64,000 bases of DNA, from positions 434,001 to 498,000 of the forward strand of contig NZ_BJXB01000001.1 of NCBI RefSeq assembly GCF_007990775.1, written 5' to 3'. A program made the position numbers and the translations under genes. Position 1 is the first letter of the stretch, and the number at the start of each line of letters is the position of its first letter. The notes beneath the pieces were generated by a model. That model searched no databases. It saw only the letters and a list, made by a program, of their open reading frames with translations, and was not told where the DNA came from. Below are positions 54,063-63,084 of the stretch, piece after piece. The stretch is from Deinococcus cellulosilyticus NBRC 106333 = KACC 11606. GTDB taxonomy: Bacteria; Deinococcota; Deinococci; Deinococcales; Deinococcaceae.

Positions 54063-54763
54063 GCAAGTCTCAAGCCATTGGTGGTGGCATCCTTGCCACC
54101 ACTGCCCTGATCTCCGGGGTGTTTGCCATTTACGGTCCCAAAGCCAACTTCTGGTTTGAGGGTGCAAAGGCTTACCTGGGCGTCAGCAGGGTGCTGGAGT
54201 GCAAGGCTGGACAGCCATGCCCCAGCAACATGCAACGCTTTCGGTTTATCCTGGCTGCCATTCCCCTGGCCCACGAAGTCAGCATCAAAACCGGGGTGCC
54301 CATGAGCACCATGATCGCCCAGGCTGCCCTGGAAACCGGGTATGGCAGCAGCTATCTGGCAAAGCAGCATCACAACTATTTCGGGATCAAGTGCAATGGC
54401 ACCTGGGCGAAATGTGTATCAAGATTTGACACAGAGTACGTGAACGGCCAGAAGACAGGCTGGACCAGCCAGTTTCGTTCCTACCCCAGTGCTGCAGGAT
54501 CGTTTTACGATTACGCCACGTTCCTGAAGGTGAACCCCCGATATGCTGCTGCTTTCCAGCACCGCAAGGATGGGAAACGCTTTGCCAGTGAGGTCGCACG
54601 GGCAGGGTACGCCACTGATCCAGGGTATGCCAAAAAGCTGCACGGCATCATTGACGGTTTGCGCCTGGAAGCCCTGAATGTGCCCCCCAGCGAATGGAAG
54701 CTGGACCCTCTTTTCTGCAGCTCTTTTGACCGTAAAGCCAAGCTCTGCAAGGAGAAAAACTGA
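54059..54763 (+). CDS. phage endolysin, glucosaminidase family
   Basis: 234 residues. An N-terminal hydrophobic segment (GGGILATTALISGVFAIYG) can act as a signal anchor. The rest is a FlgJ/LytG-type N-acetylglucosaminidase with catalytic Glu92 in QAALETGYGSSYLAKQ, then YFGIKC and AFQHRKDGKRFASEVARAGYATDPGY. It cuts peptidoglycan glycan strands for lysis. The four Cys (49, 54, 118, 126 region) could form disulfides outside the cytoplasm. Confidence 0.9.
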   Translation: MSKSQAIGGGILATTALISGVFAIYGPKANFWFEGAKAYLGVSRVLECKAGQPCPSNMQRFRFILAAIPLAHEVSIKTGVPMSTMIAQAALETGYGSSYLAKQHHNYFGIKCNGTWAKCVSRFDTEYVNGQKTGWTSQFRSYPSAAGSFYDYATFLKVNPRYAAAFQHRKDGKRFASEVARAGYATDPGYAKKLHGIIDGLRLEALNVPPSEWKLDPLFCSSFDRKAKLCKEKN

Positions 54764-55101
54764 TGTTTCGTCAAACCAGCCCCACCCATTTGAAGATCGG
54801 ACGCGGCCTGATCCTCCATCTGATCTATCTGGCTGCAGCCAACAATGCCCTGTCTCCTGATGAGCCCACCACCATGAACAAAAACGTGCTGGTGATCGCC
54901 ATGGAAGACCTGAAGACCCTCCCACGGGATGAGGACCTTCGTGCCAACCTGCGTTACCTGGAAGACAAAGGGTACGTGCAGGTCGAATGGACCCACGATG
55001 GCACTGGGGACTTCAAGTGGGTGAAGTTGCTGCCCTCTGGCACCGACCTGGTCGAGGGGAGCACCACCGATCCTGGCATCCTGTTCCAGAGACGACAATG
55101 A
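54763..55101 (+). CDS. winged-helix phage protein (Mu-like, VpaChn25_0724 type)
   Basis: 112 residues with a predicted winged helix (LKTLPRDEDLRANLRYLEDKGYVQVEW), similar in layout to a family found in Mu-like phages near the lysis and packaging genes. A regulatory role is inferred. Start overlaps the endolysin stop. Confidence 0.7.
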   Translation: MFRQTSPTHLKIGRGLILHLIYLAAANNALSPDEPTTMNKNVLVIAMEDLKTLPRDEDLRANLRYLEDKGYVQVEWTHDGTGDFKWVKLLPSGTDLVEGSTTDPGILFQRRQ

Positions 55102-55334
55102 CCTTGGAGGACCTGCAGGAGGATCTGAGTGCCCTGAAGGTCACCATGATGTCCAGTGTGAGCACCCTGGATGAGCGGACCCAGCAGATGCAGAAGACCC
55201 TGGAGATGGTGGCCCAGCGTCCCCAGCCGGGTGTACCCATGTGGGTGATTCTGGTGATGGCAGTGCCCAGCACCCTTTTGGCATTAGGGGTTTTGATCCT
55301 TGCTCTGGTACAGGTATTCAGCGGCTTGAAGTAG
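55098..55334 (+). CDS. small coiled-coil membrane protein
   Basis: 78 residues from ATG 55098 (ATGA overlap). A coiled coil (EDLQEDLSALKVTMMSSVSTLDERTQQMQKTLEM) and a C-terminal membrane helix (MWVILVMAVPSTLLALGVLILALVQVF) resemble the XhlA-like protein at 53690 in design. Possibly a lysis accessory. Confidence 0.7.
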   Translation: MTLEDLQEDLSALKVTMMSSVSTLDERTQQMQKTLEMVAQRPQPGVPMWVILVMAVPSTLLALGVLILALVQVFSGLK

Positions 55335-55383
55335 GTGACAACCCCAAGGCAACCCCACGCCAACCGTAAGCGGTTTAGCGTAA

Positions 55384-56844
55384 ATGCCAGATCCTGGTAT
55401 GCAAACTGAACTGCTTCACATCATTTCTATCCCCAGGCTATTCGATTCCACCCTGGTGCAAACCACCAAGGCTGGAGAACTGGCTTTGCTGGACATGCTC
55501 TGCCAGCTTCAGACCTTGCCTGATCCCTGTCCTGTTGCTCTGGCACGAATTGGTTGGCTCTTATTCCAACTGGACCGAAATGGCGAAGCCCGTGCCGTAC
55601 TGGAAAAAACACCTGGGATGCTTGCTAAGGGTTACCTGGCACGTGTCCTGCTGGAATGCACTCCCACTGTGGCCCAGAAAGAAATGTTCCTGGAGTGGAT
55701 GAAGAACGTTGTGCGGTCCGTGGACACTGGCCCGGACCTGGAGGGGTGCTGCCATCTGGATTTTGCCTGTGCCATCATGCTGACCACCCTCCAGCGACCC
55801 GAAGAGGCCGCCAAATACCTGACTTCTGCAGAGCACTATGCAGAGCTGACTGGACTGAACACCGTTCTGGCAAACGCCAAATTCCAGCAGGCCAGGGCTC
55901 TGTTCTTCCAGAACTCCTGGCACCAGGCAGCCCAGAAGTTCAGTCAGGCTGCAGGCATCAAGAATGCCAGTGCTTTTCTGACGGCAGCCAGTGAACGCAT
56001 GTTGTTCTGGAGCCTGGTGCTGGGTGGCACAGCCGTCCCGGTGGATGCACCTGCGAACGTGAAAATGGCCCACGCTGCCCTCTGGGGTCAACAACTCCCA
56101 GGAGAGATCAGCAACCTTGAGATCCGGGACGTGGCGTGTGCGTGGGTTGCCTGCAGGAATCTGCTGGATTACTCAACAGCCAAATTCCCTGTTCACCGTG
56201 GCCCTCGCATTTTGAAAAACCAGAACACCCTGCTACAGGAACTTTTGAAGGTCGAACCCAACCCCACATCTCCCAACCCTGCCAGAGACAGGCTGGTGCT
56301 GCCCCTCAGACTGCTTGGATTGGCTTTGGTTGGGGACTCCAGAACTCTGGATGCAGCTCAGCAGTTGCAGGATCTGACCTTTGAAGAGGATGTGCTGAAG
56401 TGCATCAGGACCTTTGCTCTGATCCAGTCATCAGTCTGGTCCAGAACCATTCTTTTCTCTTCCCTGGACATCTCCGCCCTGCTGGAAACCTGGACTGTGT
56501 GCACGTTTGACCAGCGTTCCCTGCTTGAATTTTTCGTGGCGGAATTCTGCCCTTCTGTGCCCTTCATTTTGGAAGGACACCTGCACATCTCACCCCGCAA
56601 AGATAAACCTACAGCGGTGATGGGATCAGAAGGGGTTTTCCTCTCTGGAATGCCCATCACTTATCCTCTGGCTCCCCTCAAGCGATATCTGGCAGGACTA
56701 CACACGACAAACGACATCAAGAAGCTTGAGGAGAACACCATCAAAACTGCATACCGCCTTCACTTTGAGGACCTTGCCAAACCTGTTCAGAAAAGGGTTT
56801 TCCAAGCAATTTCAGAGATGGTGGAGCTGTCAAATGTACGCTAA
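55384..56844 (+). CDS. TPR-repeat protein, candidate peptide receptor
   Basis: 486 residues, helical, with TPR-like repeats in the first half (ALARIGWLLFQLDRNGEARAVLEK, ACAIMLTTLQRPEEAAKYLTSAEHYAE, AKFQQARALFFQNSWHQAAQKFSQAAG). No DNA-binding or enzyme domain was recognised. It is not a standard Mu gene and sits between the lysis and packaging modules, where phages carry cargo. A 50-residue lipopeptide-like gene follows after 8 bases, so a receptor/peptide pair of RRNPP type is possible. Structural scaffolding is the alternative. Confidence 0.7.
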   Translation: MPDPGMQTELLHIISIPRLFDSTLVQTTKAGELALLDMLCQLQTLPDPCPVALARIGWLLFQLDRNGEARAVLEKTPGMLAKGYLARVLLECTPTVAQKEMFLEWMKNVVRSVDTGPDLEGCCHLDFACAIMLTTLQRPEEAAKYLTSAEHYAELTGLNTVLANAKFQQARALFFQNSWHQAAQKFSQAAGIKNASAFLTAASERMLFWSLVLGGTAVPVDAPANVKMAHAALWGQQLPGEISNLEIRDVACAWVACRNLLDYSTAKFPVHRGPRILKNQNTLLQELLKVEPNPTSPNPARDRLVLPLRLLGLALVGDSRTLDAAQQLQDLTFEEDVLKCIRTFALIQSSVWSRTILFSSLDISALLETWTVCTFDQRSLLEFFVAEFCPSVPFILEGHLHISPRKDKPTAVMGSEGVFLSGMPITYPLAPLKRYLAGLHTTNDIKKLEENTIKTAYRLHFEDLAKPVQKRVFQAISEMVELSNVR

Positions 56845-56852
56845 CCTGTGGT

Positions 56853-57005
56853 ATGGAAAAGTCCAAAAAATCCCTTCTTATCGGTTTCGTCGTTAGCGTC
56901 GGCCTTCTCGTCAGCTGTGCCCAGGTAGCCGCTGTTCCGGCTTCACCCTCTGGCACCAAAGTCACCCCTCTACAGTGGCCCTACGAACAGTGCAGCAAGT
57001 GCTGA
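56853..57005 (+). CDS. small secreted lipopeptide, candidate signalling peptide precursor
   Basis: 50 residues: basic start (MEKSKKS), hydrophobic core (LLIGFVVSVGLLVS), lipobox-like LLVSC at residues 18-22 or a signal cleavage near AQVAA, and a short exported tail ending WPYEQCSKC. TAACCT (56842-56847) lies five bases before the ATG, giving it its own leaderless promoter. Size and export signal are like Phr/AimP precursors next to TPR receptors. It could equally be a small lysis lipoprotein such as Rz1. Confidence 0.6.
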   Translation: MEKSKKSLLIGFVVSVGLLVSCAQVAAVPASPSGTKVTPLQWPYEQCSKC

Positions 57006-57239
57006 TTTTTTTTGCCCCTGCATCGTTACATTTTTAGTCACTTTTCCCCCTTGGCGTGAGCGAATCTGAAAATTTCGCTCACGCCAATAGGCTGTTTCCC
57101 TACCCATTTTGGGGATGGTTCCAAAAGAAACCGTGTTCTAGAATGGGTTTTCAAGGGTTCAAAAAAACTCCCACACATTCCAAGGACCGTCTGCGACAAC
57201 TGACCTGGATATGGTGGGAGGAACCCGCTGGGAGTTCAT
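57006..57239. other. intergenic region with a 14-bp stem
   Basis: TTGGCGTGAGCGAA (57051-57064) and TTCGCTCACGCCAA (57074-57087) form a perfect 14-bp inverted repeat with a 9-base loop and no U-tract. A T-run (57006-57013) precedes it. A 63-codon frame starting within the stem is not considered real. Confidence 0.5.
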
Positions 57240-57497
57240 ATGAATAATACTATGTGTCTTTCGTTACAGGAAATCGTGCACACTAAACCCATTCCAGTGC
57301 AAACTTCTTTGCTTGACGCACTGGCACACATGCGTGTCACTCCAGCATTTGAGCAGTTGCCTGAAATGCCTCATGACCTGGCCGAAGAAGTCTTGCAGGC
57401 ACTGGTGACGGTCTACAAGTTGGGGCTGCAGGATGGACCTCAGAGCCTAGGGTCTCTGGCTCAAGTGGAGATGTCCACTCCCGCAACGAATTTATAG
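57240..57497 (+). CDS. small hypothetical prophage protein
   Basis: 85 residues, helical and acidic (MPHDLAEEVLQALVTVYKLGL). GGGAG precedes the ATG. Its last codons overlap the activator-site promoter P3, which weakens the case, though phage promoters inside genes occur. Not recognised. Confidence 0.4.
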   Translation: MNNTMCLSLQEIVHTKPIPVQTSLLDALAHMRVTPAFEQLPEMPHDLAEEVLQALVTVYKLGLQDGPQSLGSLAQVEMSTPATNL

Positions 57498-57506
57498 GGG
57501 TACGAT
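57463..57506 (+). promoter_or_regulatory. phage activator-site promoter P3 (packaging module)
   Basis: Exact AAGTGGAGATGTCCA at 57463-57477, 23 bases, TACGAT at 57501-57506. It precedes the terminase, portal and head genes. Confidence 0.75.
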
Positions 57507-57538
57507 AAGCACAATTAGAACTGCGTTCCACACGCAAG

Positions 57539-57567
57539 GACCACCCGGACGGGTGGTCTTTTTCTTT
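57539..57567 (+). terminator. terminator-like hairpin in the P3 leader
   Basis: GACCACCC and GGGTGGTC pair around GGAC, followed by TTTTTCTTT, starting about 26 bases after the predicted P3 start and ending just before GGGAG of the terminase small gene. Confidence 0.8.
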
Positions 57568-57576
57568 GGGAGACAG

Positions 57577-58131
57577 ATGGCTGAAAACAGCACACCAACC
57601 GGACTCCTCTCCAGAAAATGCAAAGTCTGCATGTCCCCCCTTCAGGAAGACATCGACATGATGCTGATTGGAGAGACCCGACATGAAGATGGCAACCCCT
57701 GGACTTACGGTGAAATCGTGGACTGGTGTCTGTACCGGGGTCTGGAACTCAGTGTGGCTTCCCTTTCCAGGCACAGGTCCAATCACCTGATGCCCAGTGT
57801 CCAGGCAAGCATTGAAGTCGAGAGGCAAATGGAAGCCATCAGTAAGGCAACCGGGAAAAAACTAAGCATCCACTCTGCTTTGATGAACAGCATTGTGATG
57901 AAGGTCCTCCGGCTCCTGGATGACACCGACCTGTCCCGCGATGACATTGCCCTGGACAAAGCCCTGAGGGTGGCAGTTCAGGCCAGCCGGGTTGCCATGA
58001 ACCTGCAGAAAACCGAACACGAATTCAGCAAGGAAGCAGCCCAGGAAGTCAGCAAAGGACTCCGCTCCAGGGGCATCCCTGAAGATGTCATCAATCAAAT
58101 TGAAGAAGAAGTGCTGGGGCTCAGGCGATGA
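57577..58131 (+). CDS. terminase small subunit (Mu gp27-like, DUF3486 type)
   Basis: 184 residues from ATG 57577. The N terminus has CKVCMSPLQEDID and an HTH-like segment (YGEIVDWCLYRGLELSVASLSRHRSNH), the rest is helical. Position before the large subunit and length fit the DNA-recognition subunit of packaging. Overlaps the large subunit by ATGA. Confidence 0.8.
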   Translation: MAENSTPTGLLSRKCKVCMSPLQEDIDMMLIGETRHEDGNPWTYGEIVDWCLYRGLELSVASLSRHRSNHLMPSVQASIEVERQMEAISKATGKKLSIHSALMNSIVMKVLRLLDDTDLSRDDIALDKALRVAVQASRVAMNLQKTEHEFSKEAAQEVSKGLRSRGIPEDVINQIEEEVLGLRR

Positions 58132-59516
58132 GCAGGAAACCCCAGAAAACTTCCTTCTTTCTGCCTTACCAGCAAGACTGGCTGAAAGACACCAGCAGGC
58201 TCAAGATCGCAGAGAAGTCCCGGCGTGTTGGTTGGACTTACGTTCAGGCTTACGAGGACGTGCGGGACGCTGCCAAAGATGGTGGCATGGATGTCTATTT
58301 TTCCTCCGCTGACATCAGTGCAGCCAGAGAGTACATCCGGTATGTCGAGATGTGGTCCAGGGTCCTGCACATCGCAGCTGAAAGTCTGGGTGAGATCGTC
58401 TTTGACAGCGAAGATGACATCAAAGCCCTGTGCGTGGAATACTCCAACGGGCACCGCATTTATGCCCTCTCCAGCAACCCCAAAGGCTTCCGCTCCAAAG
58501 GTGGCAAGGTGGTGCTGGATGAGTTTGCTTTCCACGAGCAGCCAGACGAAATGTGGAAGGCCGCTTCTCCTGCCATCCTCTGGGGTTACCCCATCCGGGT
58601 TTTCTCTTCCCACAACGGCAAAGACAGCCGCTTCTACCGCATGGTGGAAGAAGCACGGGAAGGCAAAGGTGGCTGGTCCCTGCACACCTGCACCATCCAG
58701 AGGGCCATTGATGACGGCCTGGTCGAAAAGGTCAAGAAGCTGGACCGTCCGGCCACCGAAGAAGAGAAAGCCCAGTTCCTGCAGGAATGCCAGGACATTG
58801 CAGGAGACCCTGAAACCTTCGAGCAGGAGTTCATGTGTAACCCCCTGGACGGCAAAACCTCCTGGATCACCTACAGCATGATCCAGCTGTGTGAAGACAA
58901 AACCCTGCCCCTGCCCATCGTGATCAAAGGTGAAGACATCCACCACATTCCCCTGGACGAGTACACCCCTTACCTGAACATCCCACCCGGCACCTACTTC
59001 CTGGGCCAGGACGTGGGTCGCAAAAAAGACCTGACCGTCTACTGGCTGTTTGAGAAAATTGGCAACACCTACTTCACCCGGTACATCATTGAGCTGCACA
59101 CCGTGAAGTACCGCTACCAGTTCAAGTGGCTGTCCTTCCTGCTGCCCCATGTGTTCCGTGCCTGCCTGGATGCAGGGGGAATCGGGTCTCAACTGGCAGA
59201 AGACGCCCAAGAGGACTTCGGGACCTTCAAGGTGGAAGCCGTCACCTTCAACAACACCATCAAAGAAGACATGGCAATCACCACCCTGAGGTCTTTTCAG
59301 GACCTGTCGATCCGGTTGCCTTCTTCTGAAGTGGTTCGCCGGGACATCACCAAAATCAAGAAAACCACCACCACAAGCGGCAATGCCCGTTTTGAGGGTG
59401 AACGAGACAAGGACGGACACGCGGACCGGTTCTGGGCCATGGCCCTGGGGCTCAGGGCAGCCAAGGGCTCCCAGATCTACTACCAGTCCAGCCGTCGCAA
59501 GAGCAGCCGGAGGTAA
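58128..59516 (+). CDS. terminase large subunit (Mu gp28-like)
   Basis: 462 residues. ATPase part with IAEKSRRVGWTYV (Walker A variant of this family) and VVLDEFAFH (Walker B plus catalytic Glu); RNase H-like nuclease part with GQDVGRKKDLTVYWL and LDAGGIGSQLAED. It cuts and pumps phage DNA into heads. Confidence 0.94.
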   Translation: MSRKPQKTSFFLPYQQDWLKDTSRLKIAEKSRRVGWTYVQAYEDVRDAAKDGGMDVYFSSADISAAREYIRYVEMWSRVLHIAAESLGEIVFDSEDDIKALCVEYSNGHRIYALSSNPKGFRSKGGKVVLDEFAFHEQPDEMWKAASPAILWGYPIRVFSSHNGKDSRFYRMVEEAREGKGGWSLHTCTIQRAIDDGLVEKVKKLDRPATEEEKAQFLQECQDIAGDPETFEQEFMCNPLDGKTSWITYSMIQLCEDKTLPLPIVIKGEDIHHIPLDEYTPYLNIPPGTYFLGQDVGRKKDLTVYWLFEKIGNTYFTRYIIELHTVKYRYQFKWLSFLLPHVFRACLDAGGIGSQLAEDAQEDFGTFKVEAVTFNNTIKEDMAITTLRSFQDLSIRLPSSEVVRRDITKIKKTTTTSGNARFEGERDKDGHADRFWAMALGLRAAKGSQIYYQSSRRKSSRR

Positions 59517-59519
59517 GCC

Positions 59520-61025
59520 ATGAGCAAGAAACCCCAGATCATCACCTTTGACGAACCCAGCGTTCGCAGTTTCACCGAATGGACCCCTCCGATGGTCCGC
59601 CAGGCTCTGGCTGCCATGTTCATGGGCAATTGGTCCAGGGCAGGGCTCCTGATTGACGCCCTGCTGGGCTATGGCCGCATCCAATCGGTGCTGGGCGTCC
59701 GGTCCCGTGCCCTGCAAGCCCTTGATGTGGAGTTTGAAGGGGCAGGGAAAACGGTCCTCAAGCACCTGGAAGCGGACCTGTGGGGCTTCTTTCCAGAGGA
59801 CACCCTGCAGGAGCTGCAGATCTACGGCTGGAGTGCTGGAGCCGTGCTGGTGGAATTCGAGTGGACCAGCAAGGATGGCCGCTGGATTCCAGTCATCAAG
59901 ACCTGGCACCCATCCCTGCAGCGGTTCGATCCCCTGCTGAAACAGTGGTATGTCCGGCAACAGTCCGGAATTGAGATCCCAGTCCAGCCGGGTGATGGCA
60001 AGTGGGCACTCTTCAGTCCCGGTGGACGCCGGAGACCCTGGACCGGAGCCCTGGTGAGATCCCTGGCCCTTCCTTTCCTGGCAGCCCAGTTCAGCGTTTC
60101 AGACTGGAGCACCTTCAATGAGGTGCACGGGAACCCCATGCGGGTGGGCATCGGGGCCAGTTCCGCCCCTGAGCGGGACAGCATGGCCGATGACCTCTCT
60201 GCCCTGGCTGGGGACACCAGCATTGCCCTGCCCCCTGGGTATGACGTGAAACTTCTGGAGGCCACGGCCCGAAGTTGGAGCAGCTTCCAGGACCAGATCT
60301 CCTGGGCGAACATCGAGATTGCCATCACGGTGCTGGGCCAGAACCTCACCACAGAAGTCACCAGTGGGAGCTTTGCTGCTGCCCAGGTGCACAACCTGAT
60401 CCGTGGGGACATCGTAGACGCGGACGGGGAGTACATGAGCACTTGGCTGCACCAGCAGGTCCTGCCCTGGTGGGTGATGTACAACTTTGGGGCAGGCACA
60501 CCCGTGCCCTGGGCCAGATGGGACACCACCCCTCCAGCCGATGAAAAGACCGTGGCGGAAGCCCAGAAGACCAAGGCAGAGGCGATGGGAGCACTCGCAG
60601 ATGCCGTAGGGAAACTCAGGGCTGCAGGGATGAACCCAGATGTGGATGCATTGCTGGAACAGGCAGGCATCCCTGTCACCCAGCCTGCTGTCGATCCGGC
60701 CACTCCAGATCCTGTCACAGAACCACCTGCCAAAGGGAAGGCCACGGGTCGTCTGATGGCCCTGATGGGCACAGAGCTGTCTCCAGTCCATCGAGGGCAA
60801 CTCTACACGGATCACCTGATTGGACAGGCTTTAAAAGCCGCTGGAGAAGACACGGTGCTTGCCGTGCTCTCTGCCCTGGAGGACACCAGCGATTTTGGAG
60901 ATTTCCAGACCCGATTAGGCATGATCGCAGCAGCCGCAAGACCGGGTGAGCACGCGGAGATTCTGGAAGCTGCACAACTGGCTGCCCATCTCGCCGGACG
61001 CCTGGCCGTGATCGAGGATGCCTGA
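59520..61025 (+). CDS. portal protein (DUF935, Mu gp29-like)
   Basis: 501 residues of the DUF935 family: LGYGRIQSVLGVRSRALQALD near the start, WSTFNEVHGNPMRVGIG and the helical QISWANIEIAITVLGQNLTTE. It forms the ring through which DNA enters the head. Three bases after the terminase stop; its stop overlaps the next start. Confidence 0.93.
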   Translation: MSKKPQIITFDEPSVRSFTEWTPPMVRQALAAMFMGNWSRAGLLIDALLGYGRIQSVLGVRSRALQALDVEFEGAGKTVLKHLEADLWGFFPEDTLQELQIYGWSAGAVLVEFEWTSKDGRWIPVIKTWHPSLQRFDPLLKQWYVRQQSGIEIPVQPGDGKWALFSPGGRRRPWTGALVRSLALPFLAAQFSVSDWSTFNEVHGNPMRVGIGASSAPERDSMADDLSALAGDTSIALPPGYDVKLLEATARSWSSFQDQISWANIEIAITVLGQNLTTEVTSGSFAAAQVHNLIRGDIVDADGEYMSTWLHQQVLPWWVMYNFGAGTPVPWARWDTTPPADEKTVAEAQKTKAEAMGALADAVGKLRAAGMNPDVDALLEQAGIPVTQPAVDPATPDPVTEPPAKGKATGRLMALMGTELSPVHRGQLYTDHLIGQALKAAGEDTVLAVLSALEDTSDFGDFQTRLGMIAAAARPGEHAEILEAAQLAAHLAGRLAVIEDA

Positions 61026-62128
61026 TGACCTGGGACCCTTTTGAGCAGGCACCCCATGACGCCATCAATTGGTTCAGGGACAGGGTTCCGGTCACCGTTT
61101 CGGAGTGGAGCACCCTGTCCCAGGATGCCAGACGCAAGGCTTTTTTCATCTCCGGGACCAGTCAGCTGGACCTGATCGGGGACGTGCACAAGAGCCTGCT
61201 GAAGGCACTTGAAGAAGGGAAGTCCTTTGCTGAGTGGAAAAAGGAAATGAAACCCAGGCTGGAAGCGGCCTGGAAAGCTTCTGGTCAGGGTCCCACCACC
61301 ACGGCCCAGATCAACAATCGCATGGGGACCATCTTTCAAAACAACATTCAGTCTGCATATCAGGCCGGACGTTTCAGGCAGATGACCGACCCGGATGTCC
61401 TGAAAGAGCGTCCCATATGGGTGTTCGTTGCGATCAGGGATGACCGGACTTCAGACATCTGCAGGAGACTGAACGGCACGACCCTGCCCCATGATGATCC
61501 GTTCTGGATCAAAAATCATCCTCCGAGGCACCCCAGGTGCAGGTCCAGCATTCGTGCCATCCCTGCAGGAGATGCCCAGTTGAAAGCCGCCCCTGCTGGA
61601 GTGGAGGCCAGCCCTGGGTGGGGCACCATGCCGAAAGCGGGAGAATGGGCCAATGAGATTGGAAAGGGTGTGGCCCAGGGTGCTGCAGCAAGCACCTGGA
61701 CCCCAGCCTGGAACGGCAATGCCCCAACTGCAGTCAAAGGGTATGGGTTGCCTGCCCAGTTGCCTGCCCGTCCGCTGCCCAGAAACCCTCAGGCTACACC
61801 AGCAACACGTCAAATAGTGTCGGACCCACTGGACACTGTGCTGATCTACAATCCTGAGATTGCCCCACTTCCTGCAGGGGTGACGGGTGAGGTCCTGCAG
61901 GAGACCCTGGAGAACCCAGCAGAGATCTGGCTGATGCCCATGCAGAGCAGCAAAGGGACGCTAGTCTACAGACAGCGGCACATCTCCAGCTACCAGGATG
62001 GGGACGAAACCCTGCTGGTGGTCGTGGAGAGCCATCGGGGAGTGGTGATCAGCATCCACGTCCTGCCAGAAGAAAAGGCTGGAGAAGTCAGGCAGGGCTT
62101 TTTGAGATTCTCCAATATTTCAGCTTAG
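61025..62128 (+). CDS. Mu gpF-like head protein with C-terminal PBECR-type nuclease domain
   Basis: 367 residues. The N-terminal 190 residues are the Mu F / SPP1 gp7 minor head domain (RPIWVFVAIRDDRTSDICRRLNG, HPPRHPRCRSSIRAI). After a Pro/Ala-rich linker, the last 100 residues (TLENPAEIWLMPMQS, LVYRQRHISSY, LLVVVESHRGVVISIHVLP) resemble the PBECR phage nuclease family (barnase/EndoU/colicin E5-D/RelE-like). Such fusions may inject a toxin RNase with phage DNA. The end overlaps the antisense nuclease gene by nine bases. Confidence 0.75.
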   Translation: MTWDPFEQAPHDAINWFRDRVPVTVSEWSTLSQDARRKAFFISGTSQLDLIGDVHKSLLKALEEGKSFAEWKKEMKPRLEAAWKASGQGPTTTAQINNRMGTIFQNNIQSAYQAGRFRQMTDPDVLKERPIWVFVAIRDDRTSDICRRLNGTTLPHDDPFWIKNHPPRHPRCRSSIRAIPAGDAQLKAAPAGVEASPGWGTMPKAGEWANEIGKGVAQGAAASTWTPAWNGNAPTAVKGYGLPAQLPARPLPRNPQATPATRQIVSDPLDTVLIYNPEIAPLPAGVTGEVLQETLENPAEIWLMPMQSSKGTLVYRQRHISSYQDGDETLLVVVESHRGVVISIHVLPEEKAGEVRQGFLRFSNISA

Positions 62129-63049
62129 TCTTTTAATATCATTATTCAATAGATCATCAACTTGTTTTTCTCGTTTCTTTGCGGCATCGTTTCCCGGTGC
62201 TCTTAAGTGGAATTTGTAGTATTCTTCTAAAAATGCGATTTGCTTAATACTTTCTGTCGATACAACTGCTAAAAGACTATCGATTTCGCCTATTCTTTCA
62301 TTGATATAATTCTCTAGAAATCTTACATTAACTACATCGACTATAATGGGATTGTCCGTTTTGTTTGATCCATTCCAAAGTAATTTTGCTGTGTTGACCT
62401 CAGTAGCTATCATGGTGTCCAAGGTATCATCATAAGTTGCCCTAAACAAGTTTCCTTCCACAACTATAAGAGGAACGGATATAGTTGAAACAATGGGATA
62501 GGATTTTTCATTCCGAATTCTATCAAACAACTCTTTCCTCAACAAAGTGTTACCACAAACTGATTGCACTGAATTGTAAGAGTTATCTTTGCCACTGTTT
62601 GTCATGGATGTAATACCAAATCCTGTTGGGAATGTAAATAAACGAGAACGTTTAAAGTCATAAGTTTCCAGGCAGTTTCTTAAAGCTCTAGCCGCAAGAA
62701 TATTGGCAGAGATATATCTAAAGTGGTAGCTCTCCGAGAATACATAATCTTCACTATCAAAAATAATCCAAGGTTTTTCGGAGATATTCTTACACTCTAT
62801 AATGTATTCAAAGCAAACAGAAAATTCTTCTAGGAGAACTTTATTTGCAATTACATCAATCTCTCTTGCATTCCCATTATCACTAATATGTATCCCCTGT
62901 TGAGTAGCGAGGCCACATTTTTTTAATATTCGAGCTGTTTTAAATTCGAGTGGATAGCCTTGACTATTTATCCATGTATTAACTGAATCATGTACGGTTT
63001 TCTGCTCTCGAATTTTTTCCGACCTCTTTCCACCGATATCTTCATCCAT
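62120..63049 (-). CDS. AT-rich restriction-endonuclease-like protein (moron)
   Basis: 309 residues from ATG 63049. Contains NAREIDVIANKVLLEE followed by FEYIIECKNIS, a D...ExK-type PD-(D/E)XK nuclease core, and a long C-terminal part without known domain. Base composition is far more AT-rich than the flanking late genes and it runs against them, so it was probably acquired separately as lysogenic cargo, possibly for defence. TAAAAT (63061-63056) six bases before the start gives a leaderless promoter that should work in the lysogen. Confidence 0.8.
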   Translation of the reverse strand: MDEDIGGKRSEKIREQKTVHDSVNTWINSQGYPLEFKTARILKKCGLATQQGIHISDNGNAREIDVIANKVLLEEFSVCFEYIIECKNISEKPWIIFDSEDYVFSESYHFRYISANILAARALRNCLETYDFKRSRLFTFPTGFGITSMTNSGKDNSYNSVQSVCGNTLLRKELFDRIRNEKSYPIVSTISVPLIVVEGNLFRATYDDTLDTMIATEVNTAKLLWNGSNKTDNPIIVDVVNVRFLENYINERIGEIDSLLAVVSTESIKQIAFLEEYYKFHLRAPGNDAAKKREKQVDDLLNNDIKRLS

Positions 63050-63084
63050 GCACAAATTTTACCGGATTTACTGGTGGACGGACT

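Noticed and set aside
57056..57247. 63-codon gene starting in the 14-bp inverted repeat
   Set aside because: The start lies inside the stem, there is no Shine-Dalgarno and no coding character.
58095..59960. 621-codon open frame antisense to terminase and portal
   Set aside because: Mirror frame of two well-supported packaging genes; no recognisable protein features.
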